From positions 1-64,000 of the forward strand of contig NZ_QNUE01000013.1 of NCBI RefSeq assembly GCF_003385595.1: a stretch of 64,000 nt of DNA, in the 5' to 3' direction. Both the position numbers and the translations under genes were made by a program. The DNA comes from Chryseobacterium flavum. Its GTDB lineage: Bacteria; Bacteroidota; Bacteroidia; Flavobacteriales; Weeksellaceae. The notes under the pieces are model-generated. The model did no database searches, was not told the origin of the DNA, and saw only the letters and a list, made by a program, of their open reading frames with translations. Of the stretch, positions 17,631 through 26,130 are shown piece by piece (within the stretch, counting starts at the first letter, position 1; each line of letters begins with the position of its first letter).

Positions 17631-19271
17631 ATGAGAATACTTTCACTCACTTTCTTCTTATTTTTCAATTTACATTTTTCTGCACAGATCCTGTCTCAAA
17701 ATCAAAAACTGGAATCTTTGTGCAGAATCTGGGGGTTTTTAAAATATTATCATCCTAATGTAGCAAAAGGAAACTTTGAGTGGGATCAACAGCTTCTTAG
17801 GAAAATCAGTGAAGTTGAAAGTGTTCATGATAAAACAGAATTAAACGTCTTATATCTTAACTGGATTGAAAGTCTCGGACAAATTGATATCTGTAAACCA
17901 TGTTCAAAAGAAGATGATAATACTTATTTTGAAAAAAATCTTGATCTGTCATGGATGAGCAATTCTAATGTGTTCAATGCCGAGGTCAGCCGGAAACTTC
18001 ATAATATCCAAAACAACCGGAATACCGGAACCAATCATTATCTTGGTAAAAGCGGAAGAAAGGTTTATTTCAGGAATGAAAATTCATATGGTTCAAAATT
18101 CACTTCAACAGCCATCGGTTTACTGGAGCTTTTCAGGTATTGGAACTATGTAGAATATTTTTTCCCTTACAAATATCAAACAGATCAGAACTGGAATGAT
18201 ACTTTGACAGAAATGATCCCAAAATTCCTGGCTGTATCTAATGATGAAACTTATCATCTGGCCCTGGCTGAACTTGTTACTAAAACAGATGATTCTCATG
18301 CATTTTTATACTCAACACTCATCAGCCTTAATCAATATGGCAATAAAAAAGTCCCGGTGGAATACCTTTATGCAGAGGGCAAACTGGTCATTACCAGGGT
18401 AAATGCGACCAGATTCAACGAAAGTGTTCCTTTGTATGCCGGTGACGTGATTTATGATATTGATGGAAGAACTATTCCTCAAATAATCAATAGCTTCGGA
18501 AAATATATTCCTGCCTCTAATTCGTGGGGCAAGGAAAAAAAAGCAAAAAATCTTTTTCTATTCAGTAACAGAGATTCAATTTCTGTAAAAGTTGAAAGAA
18601 ACGGACAAAATATTTCTGTTACTGCAAAGACCTATTCTATCCCTGATATTATCCGTGAAAATATTCCTGTTCTTCAAAAGTGGAAATTTATGGATAATAA
18701 GAAAAAAACCGGCTATGTCAATATGGGGATTATAGAACAGGAGGATCTGGGTGAGATGTACAGCAATTTAAAATCCGCAGAATCTATCATTTTTGACCTT
18801 AGAAACTATCCTAAACAGACGATCATTCCATTAAGCCATATTCTGCTTCCGGGAGCAAGTATTTATTATCAGTTTACTTTTCCCGACATCAGTTATCCGG
18901 GTAGATTTTATAGCAGGAAAAACAGCATTGGCAAAAAAAACAAGCACTATTATAAAGGAAATGTTATTATTTTAGTTGATGAAAATACCCAAAGTCAGGC
19001 AGAAACAACTACAATGATGTTAAAACAACATCCAAAATCCACCGTAATCGGAAGCAATACGTCAGGAGCAAACGGAGATATTATCAGATTTAAGATTGCT
19101 GATCTGGAAACCTGTTTCACAGGGCTTGGAGCTTATTATCCTGATGGCAGGGAAACTCAAAGAATCGGTATTGTCCCGGATATTATCGTAAAGCCAACTA
19201 TCAATGGGATTAAAAAAGGGATGGATGAGGTCCTGGAAAGGGCTTTACTTTTTATAAAGACCAATGAATAA
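17631..19271 (+). CDS. S41-family serine peptidase
   Basis: A 546-residue exported peptidase related to tail-specific (CtpA/Tsp) proteases. It has a signal peptide (MRILSLTFFLFFNLHFSAQ). A PDZ-like segment is suggested at about residues 245-330 (PLYAGDVIYDIDGRTI), and the peptidase core spans about 355-540. The catalytic serine is likely in ENTQSQAETTTMML, and the lysine follows some 25 residues later in the family pattern, which could not be fixed here. It probably acts in the periplasm or at the surface. A weak hairpin without a T-run follows the stop. Confidence 0.85.
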   Translation: MRILSLTFFLFFNLHFSAQILSQNQKLESLCRIWGFLKYYHPNVAKGNFEWDQQLLRKISEVESVHDKTELNVLYLNWIESLGQIDICKPCSKEDDNTYFEKNLDLSWMSNSNVFNAEVSRKLHNIQNNRNTGTNHYLGKSGRKVYFRNENSYGSKFTSTAIGLLELFRYWNYVEYFFPYKYQTDQNWNDTLTEMIPKFLAVSNDETYHLALAELVTKTDDSHAFLYSTLISLNQYGNKKVPVEYLYAEGKLVITRVNATRFNESVPLYAGDVIYDIDGRTIPQIINSFGKYIPASNSWGKEKKAKNLFLFSNRDSISVKVERNGQNISVTAKTYSIPDIIRENIPVLQKWKFMDNKKKTGYVNMGIIEQEDLGEMYSNLKSAESIIFDLRNYPKQTIIPLSHILLPGASIYYQFTFPDISYPGRFYSRKNSIGKKNKHYYKGNVIILVDENTQSQAETTTMMLKQHPKSTVIGSNTSGANGDIIRFKIADLETCFTGLGAYYPDGRETQRIGIVPDIIVKPTINGIKKGMDEVLERALLFIKTNE

Positions 19272-19401
19272 CCTCATGAAAAAGTAAATGATTACCTGAG
19301 GTTTCATTTAACTAATATTTAACTTTTAATCTTTCGATTTTGTGAGATTTTAAAAGCATTTGGTCAACATTTTGATACAATAATCATGTAAAAAATAAAT
19401 T

Positions 19402-20946
19402 ATGTCAGAAAAGATATTATGGATCGATGATGAAATAGATTTACTTAAACCTCATATCGTATTTTTAGAAAAAAAGGGTTATCAGATAACCCCTGTTAAT
19501 AATGTGAACGAGGCTTTGGAACTTATGGATTCAGAGAAATTTGCATTAACATTAATTGATGAAAATATGCCTGGGATTTCAGGCCTTGAAGCTATTCCCA
19601 TGATTAAGGATAAGGATAATTCCCTTAAAATAGTTATGGTGACCAAAAGTGAAGAAGAACACATTATGGAGGAAGCAATTGGCTCCCAAATTGCCGATTA
19701 CATTCTGAAACCTGTGAATCCTAATCAGATATTGCTTTCACTAAAGAAAAACCTTCAGCAGGATAATCTGGTTGAGCAGAAAACGATTTTGCAATACCAG
19801 CAAGAGTTCAGAAACCTTTCTATGGAACTGTCTTATCTTAAAACGTATCAGGACTGGGCAGAGTACTATAAAAAAATTCTGAGTTGGGAAATAAAATTTG
19901 ATAAAGTAGCAGACAATGAATTTGCAGATCTGTTACAGTCTCAGAAAGAGGAAGCCAATATTCAGTTTGCCAAGTTTATTGAAAAAAATTATACAAGCTG
20001 GCTAACGGATTCTGAGAAGCCCATTATGAGCCATACTCTTTTTAAAGAAAAAGTAAAACCTGAAGTAGAAAAAGAAAAAGTATTACTCCTTATGGTAGAC
20101 AACCTCCGTTATGATCAATGGAAAGTAGTGGAACCTCTGTTTACAAAATACTATAACAAAATTTCAGAAGATTATTATTACAGTATTCTTCCTACAGCAA
20201 CACAGTATGCCAGAAACTCTTTCTTTGCCGGCCTGATGCCATCAGAAATCGAGAAACGTTTTCCTGATAAATGGTTCAATGACAATGAAGAAGGAAATAA
20301 AAATGAATTTGAACGTGATTTTCTGGAAGATCAGATGAAGAGAATCGGTTTGGGCTCAAAATCTATGAAATACCTTAAAGTTCTGAATGCTGATTTTGAA
20401 AGGAAAATTTATGATGATTTCAATCAGCACAAAAACAATGACTTGCTGGTGATTGTATATAACTTTATTGATATCCTGTCTCATGCAAAAACAGATAATC
20501 ACATTGTAGACCAGCTTATCAGGGATGACAAAACATTCCGTTCTCTGACACTCAACTGGTTTGAAAACTCTTCATTGATGAAAATTATAAAAGCTGCTGC
20601 TGAAAATGGTTATAAGCTGATTATCACAACAGATCACGGAACAGTGTATGTAAAAAAACCGAGCAAAGTTGTGGGAGACAGAGAAACATCAACCAATATC
20701 CGTTATAAAACAGGAAAGAGTTTAACTTATGACGACAGTGATGTATGGGCAATTACCAATCCTGAAAAACTATTCTTGCCTAAAGGTAACCTGAGTTCAA
20801 AATATATCTTTGCCAAAAACAATATTTTCCTGGCTTATCCAAAGAATTACAATCATTTTGTAAATTACTATAAAGAAACTTATCAGCATGGAGGGATCTC
20901 ACTTGAAGAGTGTATCATTCCCATCAGTATTTTAGAGCCCAAGTAG
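19402..20946 (+). CDS. porX: PorX-type response regulator with PglZ domain
   Basis: A 514-residue regulator of type IX secretion gene expression. Residues 1-125 are a receiver domain with acidic residues 9-11, phospho-acceptor Asp53 (LIDENMPGIS) and the conserved lysine in YILKPVNP. A helical linker leads to a PglZ alkaline-phosphatase-superfamily domain (about 205-514), whose metal and active-site residues are visible in LLLMVDNLRYDQW, ILPTATQYARNSFFAG, ITTDHGT and YQHGG. In Porphyromonas, PorX works with the kinase PorY and sigma SigP and its PglZ part cleaves oligonucleotides. PorY is not nearby. Closed by a strong terminator. Confidence 0.93.
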   Translation: MSEKILWIDDEIDLLKPHIVFLEKKGYQITPVNNVNEALELMDSEKFALTLIDENMPGISGLEAIPMIKDKDNSLKIVMVTKSEEEHIMEEAIGSQIADYILKPVNPNQILLSLKKNLQQDNLVEQKTILQYQQEFRNLSMELSYLKTYQDWAEYYKKILSWEIKFDKVADNEFADLLQSQKEEANIQFAKFIEKNYTSWLTDSEKPIMSHTLFKEKVKPEVEKEKVLLLMVDNLRYDQWKVVEPLFTKYYNKISEDYYYSILPTATQYARNSFFAGLMPSEIEKRFPDKWFNDNEEGNKNEFERDFLEDQMKRIGLGSKSMKYLKVLNADFERKIYDDFNQHKNNDLLVIVYNFIDILSHAKTDNHIVDQLIRDDKTFRSLTLNWFENSSLMKIIKAAAENGYKLIITTDHGTVYVKKPSKVVGDRETSTNIRYKTGKSLTYDDSDVWAITNPEKLFLPKGNLSSKYIFAKNNIFLAYPKNYNHFVNYYKETYQHGGISLEECIIPISILEPK

Positions 20947-20978
20947 TTTTTTTCATAGTTTATTTATTTTTGGGTTTA

Positions 20979-21018
20979 GAAGCGGAAAAAATCTCTTGAT
21001 TTTTTCCGCTTCTTTTTT
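20979..21018 (+). terminator. Terminator of porX
   Basis: A perfect 15-bp stem GAAGCGGAAAAAATC / GATTTTTTCCGCTTC with a 4-base loop, followed by TTTTTT on the plus strand. Confidence 0.9.
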
Positions 21019-21025
21019 AAGTTTA

Positions 21026-21033
21026 TATCTTCG
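21026..21033 (+). promoter_or_regulatory. Possible -7 box for the YciI gene
   Basis: TATCTTCG differs from TAnnTTTG at one base and lies 14 bases before the ATG at 21048. The porX terminator just upstream means this gene needs its own promoter. Confidence 0.4.
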
Positions 21034-21047
21034 TAAAAAATAAATTC

Positions 21048-21341
21048 ATGTTTATTATTTCACTCACCTATAAAAGCTCTATTGAAAATATAGAACTGCT
21101 TATCCCATCACACAATACTTTTCTGGAAAAACACTATCATGCGGGCCGGTTTATAGCTTCAGGAAGAAAGGAGCCGAGAACAGGAGGTATTATCATTGCC
21201 AATGCAGAATCCAGAACTGAACTGGAGCAGATCATTCGTGAAGATCCTTTTTATATTCATCAGGTAGCTGATTATGAAATCACAGAGTTTATTCCTTCCA
21301 AATACAATGAAAATTTTAAATCTTTTATCAAAAACAAATGA
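21048..21341 (+). CDS. YciI-family protein
   Basis: A 97-residue ferredoxin-like alpha/beta protein of the YciI/YCII family. The family histidine and aspartate are present: the FLEKHYHAGRFIASGRKEPR segment and the EDPFYIHQVADYEITEF segment. Its enzymatic role is unknown; relatives occur with dehydrochlorinases or as stand-alone small proteins. Its stop overlaps the exonuclease III start (ATGA), so the two are translated together. Confidence 0.88.
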   Translation: MFIISLTYKSSIENIELLIPSHNTFLEKHYHAGRFIASGRKEPRTGGIIIANAESRTELEQIIREDPFYIHQVADYEITEFIPSKYNENFKSFIKNK

Positions 21342-22102
21342 GATTAATTACTTATAACGTTAACGGGATCAGGGCTGCATTTACTAAAGATTTTCTGGGA
21401 TGGTTAAGAACAGTTGATCCGGATATTATCTGTATACAGGAAAGTAAAGCGGGAAACGACCAGATAGACATCGAAAGTCTTGAAAAATTAGGTTACCATA
21501 GTTATTGGCACTCAGCAGTAAGAAAAGGCTACAGCGGGGTTGGAATTGCCTCAAAAATAAAACCTAATCATGTAGAGTACGGCTGTGGCATTGAAAGCTA
21601 TGACAATGAAGGCAGAATTATCCGTGCTGATTATGACAGTTTTTCTTCGATTTCGGTGTATGTTCCTTCTGCTTCGAATATTGAAAGGCTGGATTTTAAG
21701 ATGCAGTTTTGTCGTGATTTTTTAGATTATATCAAAAATTTAAAAAAGGATATCCCTAATCTTATCATATCAGGTGATTTTAATATTTGCCATGAAGCTA
21801 TTGATATTCATGATCCTGTTCGTTTAAAGAATGTTTCGGGGTTTCTTCCTATGGAAAGAGAATGGATGACTGATTTCATCAATGAATGTGAATTGATTGA
21901 CAGTTTCAGATTTTTCAATAATGAACCCGACAATTATACATGGTGGAGCTATCGGCAAAATTCACGGGCAAAAAATAAAGGCTGGAGATTAGATTATAAC
22001 TTTACTTCCTATAACCTTAAGGATAAGCTAAGCCGGGCCGTTATTTTAAAAGAGGCAGTTCATTCGGACCACTGTCCTGCTTTACTTGAGCTTGATATAT
22101 GA
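21338..22102 (+). CDS. xth: Exodeoxyribonuclease III
   Basis: An AP endonuclease and 3'-5' exonuclease of base excision repair, 254 residues, EEP fold. Motifs in order are RLITYNVNGIRAA (Asn), IICIQESKAG (catalytic Glu), ISGDFNICH (Asp and Asn) and HSDHCPALL (His). Length and motifs are complete. The ATG overlaps the YciI stop by four bases. It is closed by a strong terminator. Confidence 0.94.
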   Translation: MRLITYNVNGIRAAFTKDFLGWLRTVDPDIICIQESKAGNDQIDIESLEKLGYHSYWHSAVRKGYSGVGIASKIKPNHVEYGCGIESYDNEGRIIRADYDSFSSISVYVPSASNIERLDFKMQFCRDFLDYIKNLKKDIPNLIISGDFNICHEAIDIHDPVRLKNVSGFLPMEREWMTDFINECELIDSFRFFNNEPDNYTWWSYRQNSRAKNKGWRLDYNFTSYNLKDKLSRAVILKEAVHSDHCPALLELDI

Positions 22103-22121
22103 CTTAAAACCGTATGAATAC

Positions 22122-22151
22122 AAAAAGCCAGCTGGATTAGCTGGCTTTTTT
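22122..22151. terminator. Terminator between the exonuclease III and RlpA-like genes
   Basis: A perfect 12-bp stem AAAAAGCCAGCT / AGCTGGCTTTTT with a 5-base loop and flanking A and T runs separates the two converging genes and can act in both directions. Confidence 0.9.
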
Positions 22152-22167
22152 AATTTAAATCATAAAT

Positions 22168-22536
22168 TTAATCGACAATTTCATATTCCACCGGAATTGT
22201 ACCATGACTGATATCTCCGATTTCATCGAACGCTGCTTTAGACATATCTAAAGATCTTGATGAATGGTAAGGTCCTCTGTCATTAATTCTCACTATTACT
22301 TCTTTACCATTTTTAAGGTTAGTTACCTTAATATTTGTTCCGAATGGAAGCGTTCTGTTTGCTGCAGTAAATTTCGAATTATCAAAAATTTCTCCGCTAG
22401 CGGTTTTTCTACCGTTAAATTTATCGTGGTAGTACGATGCATAACTTGTTTTTTTCGCATCTAAGGTATTAACTGTAAAAGAGTAAATACCTAGGGTTGA
22501 AATCATCATTATGATTACGAGAATGAATCTTTTCAT
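22168..22536 (-). CDS. RlpA-like septal ring lytic transglycosylase, DPBB domain
   Basis: A 122-residue exported protein consisting of a signal peptide (about 1-25) and a double-psi beta-barrel. The RlpA pattern is clear: ASYYHDKFNGRKTASGE, FTAANRTLPFGTNIKV, then VIVRINDRGPYHSSRSLDMS. RlpA cuts glycan strands lacking peptides during septation in some bacteria; activity here is inferred. There is no C-terminal SPOR domain, and no lipobox is evident. The frame opens with a GTG at 22539, and the adjacent ATG at 22536 is used. Confidence 0.9.
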   Translation of the reverse strand: MKRFILVIIMMISTLGIYSFTVNTLDAKKTSYASYYHDKFNGRKTASGEIFDNSKFTAANRTLPFGTNIKVTNLKNGKEVIVRINDRGPYHSSRSLDMSKAAFDEIGDISHGTIPVEYEIVD

Positions 22537-22566
22537 CACTTTGAACTTTTATTGGTTTTGACGGAG

Positions 22567-22574
22567 CAAAAGTA
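22567..22574 (-). promoter_or_regulatory. -7 box for the RlpA-like gene
   Basis: TACTTTTG on the minus strand matches TAnnTTTG about 30 bases before the ATG. A TTG lies 26 bases further up, which is wider than usual. Confidence 0.45.
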
Positions 22575-22941
22575 TCAGGAATCTTCTAAAGTCCACACTC
22601 CAATTGTTAAAAACAGTTAATAATAACTAAAACATTTGTTAAAAAAGCTTGTAACCTCCTATTAATAGGGAATTTAAAGAGTACTGTTAAAAAATGTTAA
22701 AAAAAAGAATTAAAAGTTAACAGAATTAACTAATTCATGCATAGTTATTACTTTATTTTTTCTTAATATGCTGATTTACAGCTTTAAAAAAAATAACCAT
22801 TTTTTAAAGCTCCAGCGGACTCAATTTGTTGTATGATTCATTCGAATTACAATAATAATTTACTTTCGCCCATACATCAAATCTAAAACTTCATGCATAG
22901 GCTAAGTTTATATATAAAACAAGCTTACATATTTTATAAAG
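22575..22941. other. Non-coding gap between the RlpA-like gene and a secreted-protein gene
   Basis: About 370 bases of very AT-rich sequence with no credible gene. It holds a 12-bp inverted repeat at 22780-22811 and a TACTTTCG near 22859 that resembles a plus-strand -7 box but leads to no visible gene. Nothing else was recognised. Confidence 0.4.
22780..22811. repeat. Inverted repeat in the gap
   Basis: AGCTTTAAAAAA and TTTTTTAAAGCT face each other around an 8-base centre. It could be a terminator on either strand or the end of an unrecognised small RNA; no partner gene is adjacent. Confidence 0.45.
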
Positions 22942-22973
22942 AAAAACCAATGAGCGAGCCCATTGGTTTTTTA
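22942..22973 (-). terminator. Terminator of the secreted-protein pair
   Basis: An 11-bp stem AAAAACCAATG / CATTGGTTTTT with an 8-base loop lies 26 bases after the stop of the 236-residue secreted protein, with a T-rich tail on the minus strand. Confidence 0.8.
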
Positions 22974-22997
22974 TATGTTATTAAAAATAATATTAAA

Positions 22998-23708
22998 TTA
23001 TTTCAGATACTCTAATACGTAATCGTAAGTATCAGCCGGATACACTACAGACATACTAGGGGAACCTGTAATAGCATTACCGGCAGTAGTTGCCACCGTA
23101 TAAGAATATAAACTTCTGTCATACACTATGTTTGTTCCCGCTTTATATATTGTAATTCCATACATGGCAGTCATGCCTGAAGGTGCAGGAATGTTTACGG
23201 CTGTAGAAGTTCCACTTGCTGTAAAGGTTCCTTTAATAGCATATACCTGCTTGTTATCTACCAATGTATTAGTAGCGGTTTCTGTTGTAAAAACATTTAC
23301 TTTACCTGCACCTCCCATTGGTACCCATCTACCATTAGTAATGTTACCTGGATTACCTGGATTGGAGAAATAATAGAATCCCGGAGCAACAGCTGTAGTT
23401 ACTCCCTGGCCAGCTGCCGTATTACCTGTAGCTGTATTATATACTACCATACCATCAAAATCAGAAACAATGACAGTATTATCCATTGGAGAAGTATCAA
23501 AGGTGAAAGTAGTCAGATTGGTTCTAGGAAATCCTAATCCTCTACCATAGCTTTGGTTTGCTAATCCTTCAAAATTACTACCATCCATGAAGTAGTTTGT
23601 ATTATTTAAAGTTGAGGTAACATTTCCGTTACTTATAATTTGAGCATTAACGTTTGCACTAAGGAACAATAATACACCGCCTGCTATATTTAAGAAAATA
23701 TTTTTCAT
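22998..23708 (-). CDS. Secreted protein of unknown function
   Basis: A 236-residue protein with a signal peptide (about 1-22, ending VNAQ). The mature part is rich in Thr, Asn, Gly and Val and contains the phrases GMVVYNTATGNTAAGQGV and GFYYFSNPGNPGNITNGRWVPMGG, which are typical of Bacteroidota exported proteins that also carry tail-fibre-like N-termini. No catalytic motif, lipobox or T9SS sorting domain was found. It starts 18 bases after a second secreted protein with a shared motif (GFYYY / GFYYF), so the two likely form an operon and may act together at the surface. Confidence 0.75.
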   Translation of the reverse strand: MKNIFLNIAGGVLLFLSANVNAQIISNGNVTSTLNNTNYFMDGSNFEGLANQSYGRGLGFPRTNLTTFTFDTSPMDNTVIVSDFDGMVVYNTATGNTAAGQGVTTAVAPGFYYFSNPGNPGNITNGRWVPMGGAGKVNVFTTETATNTLVDNKQVYAIKGTFTASGTSTAVNIPAPSGMTAMYGITIYKAGTNIVYDRSLYSYTVATTAGNAITGSPSMSVVYPADTYDYVLEYLK

Positions 23709-23726
23709 TTTAATTTATGTTTTTAA

Positions 23727-24368
23727 TTAATTTCTACCTGAAACAAGATACCAATTTGTACCGTTGCTATAAAGCTGTACAGCAGCAATTCCCGTAAGAG
23801 AAGCCATACCTTTAGGAGTAGCAATCCCATCGGCACCTGCAAACTGTAAAGTACCACCTGTTTGGTTTCTTACATAAATTGTTCTTCCGTTATAAGCTGT
23901 AGGAGCCGGTAAAGAAAGTTGTGTTCCACTGGTAAATTCCCAGTAATCAAAGTTAGAATTTGTCCAGTCATAAGCAGTAGAAGCAGCTTGAGACAAGTTC
24001 AATCTGAACGGAGTAGCCGGAGCAGCTCCTCCTCCTAATGTTTTCCATGTAGCAGATGGAGCATCATAATAGTAGAACCCAACTGCTGTTACATTTGCAG
24101 TTTTGGTAGAAGCTGTACCATCTATAGTGGTTACAAAGGTAAGAGCTCCATTTTGGGGTACATCATAAGCAGCATCCTTAGCTACTAACTGAGCTCTTGT
24201 TAAACGAGGGACCAATACGGCATCAGGTCTTGAATTATCTGTAGTATTTGCTACTACATCTAATGTTGCAGCGGGTGTGGTTGTGTTAATCCCCACTCGC
24301 CCTTGCTGAGCCTTAGAAAGTGCCGATAGGCAAACAAGCATAGTTGCTGTTAATAAAAATTTTTTCAT
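23727..24368 (-). CDS. Secreted protein of unknown function with a VGINTTTP motif
   Basis: A 213-residue exported protein with a signal peptide (1-20, ending LSKAQ). The mature protein starts with QGRVGINTTTPAATLDV, the repeat-like opening seen in many Bacteroidota surface proteins with tail-fibre or endosialidase-chaperone tails. That tail is missing here, and the C-terminus reads GIAAVQLYSNGTNWYLVSGRN. Function unknown. It is first of a two-gene operon with a long, promoter-bearing leader upstream. Confidence 0.75.
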   Translation of the reverse strand: MKKFLLTATMLVCLSALSKAQQGRVGINTTTPAATLDVVANTTDNSRPDAVLVPRLTRAQLVAKDAAYDVPQNGALTFVTTIDGTASTKTANVTAVGFYYYDAPSATWKTLGGGAAPATPFRLNLSQAASTAYDWTNSNFDYWEFTSGTQLSLPAPTAYNGRTIYVRNQTGGTLQFAGADGIATPKGMASLTGIAAVQLYSNGTNWYLVSGRN

Positions 24369-24550
24369 AAGTTTTTAAAGGTTTAATTACATTATTTTTC
24401 ATCAATATTTCCCAATAGGAATATGTATCCCAACTTGTGATTAATATCTTGAAGCGAATATAATAAAATAATAGATTACTTTATTTTTTTAACTTCATTT
24501 CAACAAATAACTTATTGAAAATACATGATTTAAAAATATTGCTTGCGTTG

Positions 24551-24581
24551 CAAATTTAACACTTAATTTTGTAATGTTCAA
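24551..24581 (-). promoter_or_regulatory. Promoter of the secreted-protein pair
   Basis: On the minus strand TTG (24581-24579), a 20-base spacer and TAAATTTG (24558-24551) form a -33/-7 pair. The start codon is about 180 bases downstream, leaving room for leader-based control. Confidence 0.6.
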
Positions 24582-24660
24582 TATTTTACGAAAGAAAATT
24601 GATATTTTTTATCCCTAAACAAGGGTAAAAAACTGAAAATCAATAGATTAGATGATTTAA

Positions 24661-24686
24661 AATATATTAACTTCAATTAATATATT
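24661..24686 (-). terminator. Possible weak terminator of rimO
   Basis: AATATATTAA / TTAATATATT with a 6-base loop, 49 bases after the rimO stop. The stem has no G or C and the T-run is short, so this is a weak call. Confidence 0.3.
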
Positions 24687-24734
24687 TTCCAGTTATTTTG
24701 TTAAATCATTAATAATCATACTTAATAATTTTCG

Positions 24735-26036
24735 TTACACGAGTTCTCCGTACAAATCAAATTCTTCGGCAGATGTAATCTTTACTTCAGCGAAATCTCC
24801 TATAGAAATATAAGTTTCTTCTGCCGAAACCAATACTGTATTATCCACATCCGGAGAATCATATTCTGTTCTTCCGATAAAATAGTTTCCTTCTTTCCGG
24901 TCAAAGATACATCTGAACACTTTACCTATTTTTTCCTGGTTTTTCTCCCAAGAGATTTGAGACTGTAATTCCATGATCTCTTCCACTCTTGCTTCTTTTA
25001 CCTCTTGTGGAATATCATCTTCCAATACGTAAGCAGTCGTATTCTCTTCATGCGAATAGGTAAAACATCCTAATCTGTCAAATCTCTGAGCTTTAACCCA
25101 ATCTTTAAGCTCCTTAAATCTTTCCTCAGTCTCTCCGGGATACCCAACAATAAGTGTTGTTCTGATTGCCATATCCGGAACTTTTTCCCTGAATTTTGCC
25201 AGAAGAGCATCAGTTTTTTCATGAGTGGTTCCTCTTTTCATTGATTTCAATAAATCTGAATTGATATGCTGAAGAGGAATATCTATATAGTTACAAACTT
25301 TAGGTTCTTCACGGATAATATCCAGGACATCTTCAGGAAACCCACTCGGAAAGGCGTAATGAAGGCGAATCCATTCTATCCCTTCTACTTTTACCAATTC
25401 TTTTAACAGGTCTCCAAGGGCACGTTTTTTATACAGATCCAGCCCATAATAAGTAAGGTCCTGAGCAATAAGAATTAACTCTTTTGTTCCTTTTTTTGCT
25501 AATTTCTGAGCTTCGGTAACTAACTTTTCGATAGGGGTTGAAATGTGCCCTCCTCTCATTAATGGGATTGCACAGAATGAACAGGGTCTGTCACATCCTT
25601 CTGAAATTTTGAGATAGGCATAGTGTTTAGGAGTTGTTGTTAACCTTTCACCCACCAACTCATGCTTATAATCTGCACCAAGATGTTTCAAAAGAACAGG
25701 AAGGTCCCTGGTACCAAAATATTGGTCTACATCCGGAATTTCTTTGATCAAATCTGGTTTATATCTTTCCGAAAGACAACCGGTGACAAATACCTTTTCA
25801 ACTTCTCCTCTGTTTTTAGCCTCTACATAATCAAGAATTGTATTAATAGATTCTTCTTTAGCATTATCTATAAATCCACAGGTATTGATAACTACAATAT
25901 CACCTCGGTCTTCATGAACCACCTCTTTGCCATTGGCTTTCAATTGGCTCATTAAAACTTCAGAATCATATACATTCTTGGAGCATCCAAGTGTGACTAC
26001 ATTGATTTTCTTCTTCCCTACAGATTTTGTACGCAT
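24735..26036 (-). CDS. rimO: Ribosomal protein S12 methylthiotransferase RimO
   Basis: A radical SAM enzyme that adds a methylthio group to an aspartate of ribosomal protein S12. With the ATG at 26036 it has 433 residues. The N-terminal MTTase domain holds cysteines 18, 53 and 87 (TLGCSKN, INTCGF, VTGCLSE), the radical SAM motif is C148-x3-C152-x2-C155 (GCDRPCSFC), and a TRAM domain closes the protein. The sequence GCSKN and the lack of tRNA-type features favour RimO over MiaB. The frame opens at a TTG (26066), but a perfect promoter box lies at 26056-26063, ruling that out. Confidence 0.95.
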   Translation of the reverse strand: MRTKSVGKKKINVVTLGCSKNVYDSEVLMSQLKANGKEVVHEDRGDIVVINTCGFIDNAKEESINTILDYVEAKNRGEVEKVFVTGCLSERYKPDLIKEIPDVDQYFGTRDLPVLLKHLGADYKHELVGERLTTTPKHYAYLKISEGCDRPCSFCAIPLMRGGHISTPIEKLVTEAQKLAKKGTKELILIAQDLTYYGLDLYKKRALGDLLKELVKVEGIEWIRLHYAFPSGFPEDVLDIIREEPKVCNYIDIPLQHINSDLLKSMKRGTTHEKTDALLAKFREKVPDMAIRTTLIVGYPGETEERFKELKDWVKAQRFDRLGCFTYSHEENTTAYVLEDDIPQEVKEARVEEIMELQSQISWEKNQEKIGKVFRCIFDRKEGNYFIGRTEYDSPDVDNTVLVSAEETYISIGDFAEVKITSAEEFDLYGELV

Positions 26037-26055
26037 CTTTTTGATTTTGAGTCTG

Positions 26056-26063
26056 CAAAGATA
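26056..26063 (-). promoter_or_regulatory. -7 box for rimO
   Basis: TATCTTTG on the minus strand, 19 bases before the ATG at 26036. Confidence 0.55.
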
Positions 26064-26077
26064 CAAAATCTTAAAGA

Positions 26078-26118
26078 CTAAAAATTAAAAAAAAATAAAC
26101 CACCTTAAAAAGTGGTTT
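26078..26118 (-). terminator. Terminator at the 3' end of the polysaccharide locus
   Basis: Stem AAACCAC / GTGGTTT (26097-26103 with 26112-26118) with a short loop, followed on the minus strand by a long run of T (A-run at 26078-26095). It lies 13 bases after the rfbC stop and separates the locus from rimO. Confidence 0.8.
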
Positions 26119-26130
26119 TCAGTAATATCA

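Larger units (their letters stand above)
24369..24734. other. Non-coding gap between rimO and the secreted-protein pair
   Basis: 366 AT-rich bases with no gene. It contains a good minus-strand promoter at 24551-24581, about 180 bases of leader before the ATG at 24368, and an AT-only inverted repeat (24661-24686) that may end rimO. Confidence 0.5.

Noticed and set aside
19272..19304. Hairpin after the S41 peptidase as a terminator
   Set aside because: A stem of about 7 bp with a 20-base loop and no T-run; too weak to call.
19402..20946. PglZ domain, as in BREX or other phage defence
   Set aside because: The domain is fused to a receiver domain exactly as in PorX, and no BREX genes (brxA, brxB, brxC, pglX) are nearby.
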